Below are positions 10,031 to 18,088 of a stretch of 64,000 bases of DNA, in pieces (position 1 is the stretch's first letter; every line of letters starts with the position of its first letter). The translations under genes and the position numbers were made by a program. The stretch is taken from positions 1,612,001-1,676,000 of the forward strand of contig NZ_AP014636.1 in the NCBI RefSeq assembly GCF_001547935.1, read 5' to 3'. The stretch comes from Vibrio tritonius (GTDB lineage Bacteria > Pseudomonadota > Gammaproteobacteria > Enterobacterales > Vibrionaceae). Below the pieces are notes generated by a model that made no database searches, was not told the origin of the DNA, and saw only the letters and a program-made list of their open reading frames with translations.

Positions 10031-10062
10031 CTGACGGGTTACACTGTCAGATCCGAAAGGAT
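10031..10062 (+). ncRNA. Tandem hairpins with GNRA tetraloop in the diguanylate cyclase leader
   Basis: Two adjacent stems: CTGACGG/CTGTCAG (10031-10037 with 10044-10050; one G-U pair, 6-nt loop), immediately followed by ATCC-GAAA-GGAT (10051-10062), a four-pair stem closed by a GAAA tetraloop. GNRA loops are used for tertiary docking in structured RNAs. I looked for the GEMM c-di-GMP riboswitch core and did not find it, so no known class is claimed. Confidence 0.3.
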
Positions 10063-10121
10063 GAACACTTTTAGTATTTGCTCATCAGTTCAGCACGGAT
10101 GCATTAGGCTTTATAAAAACA

Positions 10122-10142
10122 ACGCTGTTTACTAAACAGCGT
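10122..10142. promoter_or_regulatory. Perfect 9-bp inverted repeat just upstream of the diguanylate cyclase start
   Basis: Arms ACGCTGTTT (10122-10130) and AAACAGCGT (10134-10142) with an ACT loop, ending 22 bases before the ATG at 10165. It has no U-tract. In RNA it would form a stable hairpin next to the ribosome binding site; in DNA it could be an operator. Confidence 0.4.
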
Positions 10143-10164
10143 ATGGGATGGATAGAAGAACTCA

Positions 10165-11433
10165 ATGAATAATGCTGAACTTACCCGCTCTATTCCCAAC
10201 GATCAGGCGCAGTTAATTGCGCAAATTGTTAACCAGTGCCCTTCAAGTATCGCTGTGGCACATACAGATGGATCGCTCATTTACTGTAACCACACTTTCT
10301 CCCACACCTTTGGCAATCAGCAAGGCGAATCCATCCTCAACATTTTTCCTCATACTTTTGCACACTATTCGCTAAGCCATGTCGTTGAACGATTACGAGC
10401 CAATAGTGAGCCGATTCATGTTATCGAAAGTCAATCAGATAATGAATGTCTACATGATGGAGAACGACACGATTGGTGCGTCATCAAAATCAGTTTGTTA
10501 CAGATTCAAGATCGCACCTTGCTGCTGTTTTTTATTGAAGAACTGACTTCCACTGTCGTGAATAATCTTCGGGTTAATATCAAACTAGAAAGTATCGTCG
10601 ATCACCTTCCTGTCTTGATTGGTCATGTGGATCACCAAGATCGCTATATTTTTGCTAATCGGACTTATGAAAAATTTTTCGACTGTTCACTTAATGACGT
10701 CATTGGCAAAAAAGTAGAAGATTTAATTGGCAAAGACGCCTACTTGGAGAGGAAACCTTATCTAAACCGAGTTAAGCAAGGGGAAAGCGTGGTGTTTGAT
10801 AACGCCTTCTTTATGGGGGATGACATTCGCCTCTTGCAACTCAAACTAGTGCCTGGAGATAGTGAGCTCAAAGATTATTACATCTTTGCCCAAGACGTTA
10901 CTGAGCTGCGTTCATTCCAGAAAAAACTTGAATACAGAGCCTATCATGACTCCTTGACCGGATTAACCAATCGAACCTACTTCGTGCGTTCACTACGACA
11001 AGCTATCGAACGTAAACAAACCGACATTGGACTGCTGTTTATTGATGTCGATGGTTTGAAAAACGCTAACGACCGATTCGGTCACGATGTAGGAGATGAG
11101 CTTCTCAAACGGTTTGCTGAATTACTTAAAAACACCCTTCGTCCCAACGATGTTGTCTCTAGATTGGCGGGAGATGAATTTACGGTATTACTGGCCAATT
11201 TGGATCGCCCCGAAACCAACTTAACTGACATTTGCGAACGAATTCAAGCCTCACTCCCTTCTGCCATGGTCATCGACAACAACATCGTTCCATGCAGTTG
11301 CAGCATCGGCGCAACCTACATCAATACCGAACTGGAATTCGATGAAGAAAAGTGGTTATCCATCGCGGATACTGCCATGTACCGAGTCAAAAAACAGGGC
11401 AAAGGTGGGTTTAATATTCACCTAGAGCTTTAG
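10165..11433 (+). CDS. PAS-PAS-GGDEF diguanylate cyclase (AGDEF variant)
   Basis: 422 residues, with no membrane segment or signal peptide. Two PAS-type sensor domains (about 15-125 and 140-248) precede a GGDEF domain (about 255-420). The catalytic motif reads AGDEF (335-339). The metal-binding Asp is in LFIDVDG (about 294). The product-inhibition I-site RxxD is intact as RPND (326-329), five residues before the motif. The AGDEF variant is known to be active in V. cholerae VCA0965, so activity is plausible. Expected role: make cyclic di-GMP from two GTP in response to a cytosolic signal. It is monocistronic, with a structured leader upstream and a stem-loop terminator shared with the convergent phosphorylase gene. 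Confidence 0.88.
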   Translation: MNNAELTRSIPNDQAQLIAQIVNQCPSSIAVAHTDGSLIYCNHTFSHTFGNQQGESILNIFPHTFAHYSLSHVVERLRANSEPIHVIESQSDNECLHDGERHDWCVIKISLLQIQDRTLLLFFIEELTSTVVNNLRVNIKLESIVDHLPVLIGHVDHQDRYIFANRTYEKFFDCSLNDVIGKKVEDLIGKDAYLERKPYLNRVKQGESVVFDNAFFMGDDIRLLQLKLVPGDSELKDYYIFAQDVTELRSFQKKLEYRAYHDSLTGLTNRTYFVRSLRQAIERKQTDIGLLFIDVDGLKNANDRFGHDVGDELLKRFAELLKNTLRPNDVVSRLAGDEFTVLLANLDRPETNLTDICERIQASLPSAMVIDNNIVPCSCSIGATYINTELEFDEEKWLSIADTAMYRVKKQGKGGFNIHLEL

Positions 11434-11489
11434 CACATTCACCTAAGCTTTAGGGTAACTGGCTTCACCTAGCTCTTTTTACAGTAGAG

Positions 11490-11513
11490 ATAGAGGACCC
11501 GTAGGTCCTCTAT
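11490..11513. terminator. 10-bp stem-loop between diguanylate cyclase and phosphorylase genes
   Basis: ATAGAGGACC (11490-11499), CGTA loop, GGTCCTCTAT (11504-11513). It sits between two convergent genes and probably serves both, although neither side has a strong U-tract. Confidence 0.6.
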
Positions 11514-11529
11514 TTAGTCGCAAGAACAA

Positions 11530-12363
11530 TTAGGCGACGTTGAAGTGATGGCGCATAAAAGCATTGATCAGCGCGATGAAATCTTTTTCCGCCAACTTAG
11601 CGCATTTCAGCGTTTGCTCGTGCGATAGAACAACATCACTCAAACCTTCCGCCATATTAGTAATCGCACACACGGCCAGCACAGGCAGACCACAGTGCGC
11701 TGCTGAAATCACTTCAGGAACCACTGACATACCAACCACATCACCACCAATGATTTGCATCATGCGAATCTCAGCAGCGGTTTCAAAGTTAGGGCCAGTG
11801 TAGGAAACAAACACACCTTGATTAAGATGAATATTCTGTTGTTGAGCAACATCTAATACTTCGGCACGCAAATCTTTGTCATATGCGTTCGCAACACTAA
11901 AGAAACGTGGACCGTATTCATCATCGTTTGGACCCGTCATTGGTGATTCTGGCATGGTATTAATGTGATCGTTAAATACCACTAATGACCCCACATCGAT
12001 GCGATCCGGACGTAACGACCCCGCGGCATTGGTCACCAACATGAATTCACATCCCAACCGTTTAAAAGTACGTACCGGGTTGGTCATCACTTTCATAGTT
12101 TGGTGCTCATAATAGTGACCACGACCTTTCATGCAGGCAACTTCAATACCAAACAGTTTACCTAGCACCAACTCACCAGAGTGCCCTTCCACTGTGCTTA
12201 CCGGGAAACCCGCTAACTCCTCGTAAGGGATGACCACTTTTTCTTCTAAAGCATCGGCAATCACACCAAGGCCCGAGCCTAAGATAAAGCCCGCTTTGGG
12301 CGCAAAGCCGGGTTTACGAGCATAAATGGTTTCAAGAGCTTGATTCACTGGATCTGCAGACAT
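11530..12363 (-). CDS. xapA: Purine nucleoside phosphorylase, XapA type
   Basis: 277 residues, the length of E. coli XapA, with very close motifs. These are the phosphate loop GSGLGVIAD (about 28-36), PVSTVEGHSGELVLG, CMKGRGHYYE, TNAAGSLRP, and the base-binding block GPNFETAAEIRMMQIIGGDVVGMS. The conserved ending region ITNMAEGLSD is present. It belongs to the trimeric PNP family, which splits inosine, guanosine and, in XapA, xanthosine into base and ribose 1-phosphate for purine salvage. A LysR gene is divergent with a 113-bp shared promoter region, as xapA and xapR are functionally linked in E. coli, so that regulator may control it. Inosine/guanosine versus xanthosine preference cannot be read from sequence. 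Confidence 0.9.
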   Translation of the reverse strand: MSADPVNQALETIYARKPGFAPKAGFILGSGLGVIADALEEKVVIPYEELAGFPVSTVEGHSGELVLGKLFGIEVACMKGRGHYYEHQTMKVMTNPVRTFKRLGCEFMLVTNAAGSLRPDRIDVGSLVVFNDHINTMPESPMTGPNDDEYGPRFFSVANAYDKDLRAEVLDVAQQQNIHLNQGVFVSYTGPNFETAAEIRMMQIIGGDVVGMSVVPEVISAAHCGLPVLAVCAITNMAEGLSDVVLSHEQTLKCAKLAEKDFIALINAFMRHHFNVA

Positions 12364-12476
12364 GTTTTTTCCTTCGCTGTAACCGTTTTTTTCACTTTAC
12401 CCTAATAATCATGCTGACAAAATCTCAAAATTCGGCACAATTATCCTGATTACCAACACAATAGAAAACGTTTGCT

Positions 12477-13373
12477 ATGGATTTTGCCACTCAACGGGTC
12501 ACGTTAAAAATGTTGCGTTACTTTTATCAAGTCGCGCACACCGAAAATTTCAGCTTAGCGGCACAGCAGCTTAACATCACCAAGTCGCCACTCAGTGCCC
12601 AAATTCGCGAATTAGAGCAATTAATGGAAGTCGAATTGTTTCTGCGTGATACGCGTAACGTGCAACTGACACCAGCAGGCAAGCAATTACAAAAAGAGTG
12701 TCGTTTGATTTTTGATGTGCTCGATACCTCCATTAGCCGAGTTAAACAGCGCTATCGGGTCGATCACCAAACAATCAATATCGGCTTGATGAGTTCAATT
12801 TTCTGGGCAGGTTTTGGCGACGCACTTTACCAACTCCAACAGCGTTATCCTGCGACCAAATACAATCTGATTGAGATGTCACCAGAGAAACAGAAACTGG
12901 CACTAGAACAAGGGCGTATTGATATTGGTTTGGTGCGGTATGCCGATACGGTCAATGTTGCACCACTCACGATGACCTCACTTTATCGCGAGAAAATGAT
13001 GGTCGCCCTACCAGAACATCACCCTTTGGCTAACCATAAATTGCTCAGTCTAAACCATCTTAGTGAGCAAGAGTTTGTTATGCTCAGTCGCGAAAATTCA
13101 TCGTCCACAGATTGGATTATTCAACGCTGTCAGCAAAGCGGCTTTCACCCTAACATCGTGCAGCAAGTGGTGGAACCTAATACGCTATTGGCGGTGATTT
13201 CCACCCGAGGCATTTTGTCGATTGTGCCGGAAAGTTACGCAAGTCTTGCTTGGCCACATGTCCGTTTTATCCCACTGCGCGAGATGATTGCCGCGGATAT
13301 CTGTGCGCTCACCGTACAAGACACCCCTTTATTAAGACCAACTCTAAACGAGCTTAAGCAAGCATTACAGTAA
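12477..13373 (+). CDS. LysR-family transcriptional regulator divergent from xapA
   Basis: 298 residues. An N-terminal winged helix-turn-helix (residues 8-66; AAQQLNITKSPLSAQIRELEQLM is the recognition region) is followed by a LysR substrate-binding domain (about 92-295). It is divergent from the purine nucleoside phosphorylase gene and may regulate it. The recognition helix carries TKSPLSAQI, where the more common reading is TQPAVSxQI. The inducer is unknown; a nucleoside is an inference from the neighbour only. Confidence 0.85.
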   Translation: MDFATQRVTLKMLRYFYQVAHTENFSLAAQQLNITKSPLSAQIRELEQLMEVELFLRDTRNVQLTPAGKQLQKECRLIFDVLDTSISRVKQRYRVDHQTINIGLMSSIFWAGFGDALYQLQQRYPATKYNLIEMSPEKQKLALEQGRIDIGLVRYADTVNVAPLTMTSLYREKMMVALPEHHPLANHKLLSLNHLSEQEFVMLSRENSSSTDWIIQRCQQSGFHPNIVQQVVEPNTLLAVISTRGILSIVPESYASLAWPHVRFIPLREMIAADICALTVQDTPLLRPTLNELKQALQ

Positions 13374-13506
13374 CAAAACCATGGTGTTCATTCACTTTAG
13401 GGGACGTAAGAGCTAGGAAAGGAAATGACAAACTATGAGGTAACTCGCTGAAATCAAAAAGCCTTGCTTCTAAAATCACCAGCTCTTTGAACAATGAGCA
13501 TCTTAA

Positions 13507-14223
13507 ATGAAACAGGTAAATCAACTCAATTTTCTGGTAACAGGAGCGACCTCTGGCATTGGCAAACTGCTGACTCAACAGTTAATCAACATGGGAGCAA
13601 ATGTAGCATTTTGCGGTCGCTCTCCGGCAAAAATGGATGACCTGTTACAGCAAATAGGCGCGACTGGTAACACTCTTTATCACGATAGTTTTGATGCCAC
13701 TGATTTTGCTCATGTAAAACAGTTTGTCGCTAACGCCCATGCTGCTTTAGGGGGTATCGATGTACTGGTTAACTGCGCTGGTGCTAACACCGCTCGCAGC
13801 ACCGTGGCTGATTTAGCCATTACTGACTTACAAAATCTCATCACCTTAAATACCGTATCCCCATTTGTCTTTATGCAAGAAGTATACAATTTAGCCATGA
13901 AGCCCCGCGAGCAAGGCACCATCATCAACGTTCTTTCAACCGTGTGCCAATTTGCCAATGAAAATATCGGTGCTTACACAGCCGCCAAATCAGGGTTTGA
14001 TGCGCTCACTCAAGTCTTTCGCAAAGAAGTACGACCAATGGGCGTTAAAGTGTGTGCTCTCTATCCCGGCGGCGTTGATACGCCATTTCGTAGCGCTGAA
14101 CGCCCTGAGTATCTCGATGCACAAAGTGTCTGCGATGCGATTCTCTTTATGGCCACCCAAGAAGGCGTAGCCACCGTGGACGAATTAACCATTCGCCCAC
14201 TGGTAGAAAGAAACTTCCGCTAA
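13507..14223 (+). CDS. Short-chain dehydrogenase/reductase (SDR)
   Basis: 238 residues, classical SDR. The nucleotide-binding TGATSGIG lies at 12-19, NCAGA at about 87-91 (structural), the catalytic Ser is in NVLSTVCQF (about 143) and the catalytic Tyr-Lys pair in YTAAKSG (about 156-160). CGRSP after the second strand suggests NADP(H) preference (Arg following the Gly). The substrate is not identifiable. It ends directly at the repeat cluster at 14225 and has no operon partner. Confidence 0.85.
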   Translation: MKQVNQLNFLVTGATSGIGKLLTQQLINMGANVAFCGRSPAKMDDLLQQIGATGNTLYHDSFDATDFAHVKQFVANAHAALGGIDVLVNCAGANTARSTVADLAITDLQNLITLNTVSPFVFMQEVYNLAMKPREQGTIINVLSTVCQFANENIGAYTAAKSGFDALTQVFRKEVRPMGVKVCALYPGGVDTPFRSAERPEYLDAQSVCDAILFMATQEGVATVDELTIRPLVERNFR

Positions 14224-14224
14224 A

Positions 14225-14410
14225 CGCTACGAGGACACTCGAAATCGCTACGAGGACACTCACCCAAAATTGCCGCCGCAAACGCTACAAGGACACTCAC
14301 CCAAAATTGCCGCTGCTACAAAATCGCAAACGCTACGAGGACACTCACCCTAAAATGAGTCCTCCTTAAAAAATCGCTACGAGGACACTCACCTTAAAAT
14401 GAGTCCTCCT
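14225..14410. repeat. Cluster of five CGCTACGAGGACACTCACC-type repeats
   Basis: Five copies of CGCTACGAGGACACTC(ACC) begin near 14225, 14247, 14283, 14330 and 14375. Spacing is irregular (about 22-47 bp). Units 2 and 3 continue with CCAAAATTGCC; units 4 and 5 continue with TAAAATGAGTCCTCCT, which forms an imperfect hairpin with the core (ACTCA pairs with TGAGT, AGG with CCT). The same core recurs singly at other intergenic sites in the window and flanks the RAYT transposase gene about 1.3 kb away. Irregular spacing and repeated 'spacers' exclude a CRISPR array. The 14411-14533 stretch after it shows nothing clear. Confidence 0.75.
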
Positions 14411-14533
14411 CAAATGGATCTGGCACTGCTTATTGCAGTGCCTAAACTCAGAAGATAAAACGAGAACGCAAAGCCAATTTAAGAAAACAACACTTACATC
14501 ACGTTGAATTTATGCCATTTTTCTAAGTACTGG

Positions 14534-15478
14534 TTATTGCTTAAATGAAACAACGGGCTTATTAAGCGTCACCAGATAGATACCACTGCATACCAAGATT
14601 AAGGCGATGATGTTTTTTGCTTCCAATATTGCTTCACCCAAAAAAAGTGATGACAAACTGCTACCAAATACTGGCACTAAAAAATTGAAGATAGTCACTT
14701 TACTTACTGAATTATACTTCAGCAATACACTCCAGAGAGCGAATGCAGCGGAAGACAATCCAGCCAAATAGATCAATAAAACGGTACTCGCAAGGTCGAA
14801 TTCTCCCGAGTGTCCACCCAATATTAAACCGATTAGCAATAGCGCTAACCCACCAATCGCGAGTTGCCATGCTGTCATAACCATTGCATCAATCCCCTGA
14901 GAAATTTTCTTTCCGTAAATTGATGCAGCCGCAAGGATAAAAGCGGCGAAAACGACTGAACCTTCTCCTAGTAAACTAAAATCAAAATTGAGGAGTGATT
15001 TGTTGAAGTTTACAATGAAGACACCTAGGAAGCCGATAATGACACCTATTGTTCTTCTATGCGTTAATCGGTCATTCTGATAGATAAAATGCGCCAATAG
15101 CACACTGAAAAAAGTGCCTGTCGAGTTCATGATGGACGCTTTTACCCCCGTTGCAAAAGCAACACCAATATAAAAGAAAATGTACTGCAAACTGGTTTGG
15201 GTTAGACCTAACACTAAGATTTGCCGCATTTTTTGACGAGTTAATGAGCGAAATCGTTTCCTAAATAGAACGCATAGGATGATAAGAAATAGACCTGCAA
15301 GTAAAAAACGCTGCCCCGCAAATACCATCTGAGAAGCAACATCATGTGCTTCAATATTTAATAGTACATAGCCTGTTTTAATCGCTGGATAAGCACTTCC
15401 CCACAACAGAGTGCAAAGTGTCGCAAGACAAAAAACGATAATTGGCCGCGAAAAAAAATGTGTTGGTTCAGCAGGCAT
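14534..15478 (-). CDS. EamA/DMT-family transporter
   Basis: 314 residues with about ten hydrophobic helices in two EamA repeats (about 15-150 and 165-300). The first opens with CLATLCTLLWGSAYPAIK, the family's N-terminal motif, and the second ends in EAILEAKNIIALILVCSGIYLV. It is an inner-membrane drug/metabolite exporter of unknown substrate. The start at 15478 is the first ATG of the frame; no strong ribosome binding site was seen. It is an intact relative of the decayed EamA remnant near 4.1 kb, though not obviously its parent. Confidence 0.85.
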   Translation of the reverse strand: MPAEPTHFFSRPIIVFCLATLCTLLWGSAYPAIKTGYVLLNIEAHDVASQMVFAGQRFLLAGLFLIILCVLFRKRFRSLTRQKMRQILVLGLTQTSLQYIFFYIGVAFATGVKASIMNSTGTFFSVLLAHFIYQNDRLTHRRTIGVIIGFLGVFIVNFNKSLLNFDFSLLGEGSVVFAAFILAAASIYGKKISQGIDAMVMTAWQLAIGGLALLLIGLILGGHSGEFDLASTVLLIYLAGLSSAAFALWSVLLKYNSVSKVTIFNFLVPVFGSSLSSLFLGEAILEAKNIIALILVCSGIYLVTLNKPVVSFKQ

Positions 15479-15596
15479 AAAATGAGATACCTATAAGTAA
15501 AAACGTAGTAGTGACAATACCTCAATAATGCCAATTGATCAGTGCATGCTTCAGTAAAATAAGCAAAAAACAATAAAGATGAAGTGGAAAAAGAAA

Positions 15597-15610
15597 GAGG
15601 ACACTCACCC
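15597..15610 (+). repeat. GAGGACACTCACCC repeat, left flank of the RAYT gene
   Basis: Single copy of the dispersed repeat core, 144 bp before the transposase start. It is in inverted orientation relative to the copies right of the gene (16895, 16931), so the gene is bracketed by inverted copies. Confidence 0.7.
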
Positions 15611-15753
15611 TTATTCAATTCACATGTAGCTTGAAAACACGCAAAACATCACCAGTGGTTCTTTGAAACGCCTCGAATAATCACTGCTTCACTCTTACGT
15701 TTACTTCAGTAAATCGTCACGCTAAAGCTTTCTATTTCTCGGAACAGTAATTT

Positions 15754-16716
15754 ATGACTACCGCTCGCTCACAGCTAATTTGCCCCGACATCACGCCGTA
15801 TTATCACTGCGTATCTCGCTGTGTTCGTCGTTCGTATTTGTGTGGTATTGATAGTCTTACCGGAAAATCTTATGAGCATCGCCGAGATTGGATTGAGCAG
15901 CGCATTCTTAGCCTTGCCAATGTTTATCTGATTCAAATATGCTCTTATGCAGTAATGAGCAATCATTACCATTTGGTCGTTCGTATTGATAAAAAAAGTG
16001 CTTTAGCTCTATCTGATTTAGAGGTGGTTGAACGCTGGCATGCTGAGCACCAACTGCCACCGATTATCCACCGTTGGTTAGCAGGAGAGATTCAATCGGA
16101 CACAGAAAAAGAAGTGTGTAATCGATTTATTAGCGAGTGGCGAGAACGACTTTATTCCCTTAGCTGGTTTATGCGTGAGCTTAATTACGGCATTGCCGTT
16201 CAAGCCAACAAAGAAGACCAATGCACAGGTCGTTTTTGGGAAGGGAGATTCAAATCACAAGCGCTGCTTGATGAAAAAGCCTTGCTGGCAGCCATGGCGT
16301 ATGTCGATTTAAACCCAATTCGAGCCAAGATGGCTGACACACCCGAGCAATCTGACTTTACCTCAATTAAAGCGAGACTAACGAGTTTAGAGAAAGGAAA
16401 AACCACCACACCATCGCTCGCCAATTTTATGGGCTACGAGCATCAAGATAAAACGCAAGGGGTCCCCTTTAGACTCAGCGACTACCTTGAGCTAGTAGAT
16501 TGGCTTGGCCGACAAATAAGGCCAGACAAATCCGGTTATATCAATGATTCACAACCAAATATACTCGCAAGACTCACGCTGACCCAATCGGACTGTTTAA
16601 CACTTTGTACCGAGCTAGAGAAAAAGCCAATAGTTTGGATTGGTTCTACTCCGCGTTTGCATCAAGTAAAAACCGCATTGAATAAGAAACGGATGGTCGC
16701 ACTGCATATCGCCTAA
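15754..16716 (+). CDS. REP-associated tyrosine transposase (RAYT, IS200-like Y1 family)
   Basis: 320 residues, single-copy HUH-type Y1 transposase of the RAYT group. The N-terminus has YYHCVSRCVRRSYLCG, the HUH motif is NHYHLVVRI (about residues 69-77), and the motif region LNYGIAVQANK with GRFWEGRFKSQALLDE lies at about 146-180, followed by YVDLNPIRAKM. RAYTs nick and join single-stranded DNA at a short tetranucleotide next to a REP hairpin; they are normally single genes flanked by REP copies rather than mobile IS elements. Here inverted GAGGACACTCACC copies flank the gene and a cluster lies at 14.2 kb, which fits that role. The reading frame is intact, unlike the related fragment at 44.4-44.9 kb. 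The upstream gap 15479-15753 has only the repeat. Confidence 0.85.
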   Translation: MTTARSQLICPDITPYYHCVSRCVRRSYLCGIDSLTGKSYEHRRDWIEQRILSLANVYLIQICSYAVMSNHYHLVVRIDKKSALALSDLEVVERWHAEHQLPPIIHRWLAGEIQSDTEKEVCNRFISEWRERLYSLSWFMRELNYGIAVQANKEDQCTGRFWEGRFKSQALLDEKALLAAMAYVDLNPIRAKMADTPEQSDFTSIKARLTSLEKGKTTTPSLANFMGYEHQDKTQGVPFRLSDYLELVDWLGRQIRPDKSGYINDSQPNILARLTLTQSDCLTLCTELEKKPIVWIGSTPRLHQVKTALNKKRMVALHIA

Positions 16717-16873
16717 TTTATGAGCCAGCTTGCATAACTAAAGCCCTCCGCTACCCGCAACACTCTCGAAAATAGATAGCCCAATTATTCAAATTCAATT
16801 AGTTGATCACACTATCTAAATTAACCGCTACAGAATCAGAACAAACCATTATCGAGAACTGCTTTGCCATCAT

Positions 16874-16968
16874 GGTTCGAAGGTGTGGTTCGAAGGTGTG
16901 TGTCCTCATAAAACTGCTCATAAAACTGATGGTGTGTGTCCTTTTAAAAAATGCTTTTTAAAAAATTG
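16874..16968. repeat. Right-flank GGTGTGTGTCC repeats with three nested short tandem duplications
   Basis: Two copies of the dispersed core in inverted orientation: GGTGTGTGTCCTC (16895-16907) and GGTGTGTGTCC (16931-16941). Three adjoining tandem duplications are visible: GGTTCGAAGGTGT twice (16874-16886, 16887-16899), TCATAAAACTG with one changed base twice (16906-16929), and an approximate CTTTTAAAAAATG pair (from 16941). The rest of 16717-17029 shows only AT-rich sequence and the ribosome binding site of the next gene. Confidence 0.65.
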
Positions 16969-17029
16969 GTTGGGAATTTGTAGTATTTTCAGTAGGATGA
17001 ATCTTATTATCTAGAGAAGGAGTCTCTCT

Positions 17030-17320
17030 ATGTTTGTGGTTTCTTTGACCTACACCAATGGTATTGAGCAGGTTAACCAACATCTTGAAGAGCATCGTCG
17101 CTATCTTGACGAGCACTATGCCAAAGGTCATTTTATTGCATCGGGACGTAAAGAGCCGCGTACCGGCGGGGTGATATTAGCACATGGAATGACGCGCGCA
17201 GAGTTAGAAGAGATGATTACGTTTGATCCTTTCTATCGTAACCAAGCGGCAAGCTATCAAATCACCGAATTTGTGCCAAGCAAAACCAGCGAACAGCTAA
17301 ACTTTTTACAAGAAGCATAA
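17030..17320 (+). CDS. YciI-like (YCII domain) protein
   Basis: 96 residues, one YCII domain. It begins MFVVSLTYTN, has HRRYLDEHYAKGHFIASG (the conserved helix and the His/Asp pair thought to form the active site) and GGVILAHGMTRAELEEMITFDPF near residues 46-68. These are ferredoxin-like dimeric proteins of unclear enzymatic role. AAGGAG lies 7 bases before the ATG. A stem-loop terminator follows. Confidence 0.85.
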   Translation: MFVVSLTYTNGIEQVNQHLEEHRRYLDEHYAKGHFIASGRKEPRTGGVILAHGMTRAELEEMITFDPFYRNQAASYQITEFVPSKTSEQLNFLQEA

Positions 17321-17337
17321 ACCCGCATTACAGAAGA

Positions 17338-17365
17338 AAAGAGAGCCTCTTTCGCAGCTCTCTTT
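17338..17365. terminator. Bidirectional 9-bp stem-loop terminator
   Basis: AAAGAGAGC (17338-17346) and GCTCTCTTT (17357-17365), 10-nt loop, between the convergent YciI-like and SRPBCC genes. The A/T-rich stem base supplies a short U-run in both directions. Confidence 0.65.
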
Positions 17366-17390
17366 CTGACTAAACCCTTCAGGCCTAAAA

Positions 17391-17897
17391 TTATTTTGCT
17401 TTACGCGCGGCAGCAACAAGACCATCTAACCACTCTTGGTGACCATTGATCATTGGATTTGGCTTAGTGTTTGCTAACTCTTTAGCTGGATTACCTTTTT
17501 GCGATTCCTGAGTCAGAATACGTACGCGATTTTCCGACAAATCTTCAATCAACCATGCGTGGTGCACATCGAGACGTGTTTCACCTTCACCAGCCCAACC
17601 GTGCCAAGCAAGACGTGCTGGTTGACCGGCAACAGGAGCTACGCACTCAACACATTGAGATTCAACAGGAAAACCGAAGGTTTCAAAGTAAAAACGTACG
17701 CCATCGGTTAGTTCAGGCCCTTGGTCATCATAGAAACGGGGATTGGCTGAGTTAGCGTAGTAAGTTGGCCATTGTGCTGGGGTATTTAATAGTGGCCAAA
17801 TCTCTTTTGCAGACAAACCAACCACAATCACTTCATTAGAACAAAAGTTGTCAGTGAACCCTGGTACAAAACCTTCAGGCCAAATAATATCGCTCAT
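17391..17897 (-). CDS. SRPBCC-fold (polyketide cyclase/START-like) protein
   Basis: 168 residues from the preferred start at 17897, which has GAGAGGA about 8 bases upstream; an in-frame start at 17918 is rejected because it overlaps that site. The pattern VIVVGLSAKEIWPLLNTPAQWPTYY followed by DGVRFYFETFGFPVESQCVE is typical of the SRPBCC ligand-binding fold (strand, two helices, long sheet). A long C-terminal helix ends the protein. It is cytosolic with unknown ligand, and monocistronic. Confidence 0.75.
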   Translation of the reverse strand: MSDIIWPEGFVPGFTDNFCSNEVIVVGLSAKEIWPLLNTPAQWPTYYANSANPRFYDDQGPELTDGVRFYFETFGFPVESQCVECVAPVAGQPARLAWHGWAGEGETRLDVHHAWLIEDLSENRVRILTQESQKGNPAKELANTKPNPMINGHQEWLDGLVAAARKAK

Positions 17898-18088
17898 GAT
17901 CATTTCCTCTCGTAACACTAGATTAAACGGATTATTTCGTTGAGGTCGATATCATCTAAGATTTGCCGGGTTCACTCCAATCACATTAAACGATACCTAA
18001 TATAACGAATCTTTAGATCAGAGACGTTCTAGGTAGCAAGGTACGCTTGTGTTTAAACAGCGGTATCGCTGCCCAAAAATCGTCGTGA

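Noticed and set aside
10031..10164. GEMM c-di-GMP riboswitch
   Set aside because: A GNRA hairpin is present but the conserved GEMM core and second helix are not.
14225..14410. Possible CRISPR array
   Set aside because: Only five units, irregular spacing, and the sequences between units repeat each other; the core also occurs singly elsewhere and next to a RAYT.
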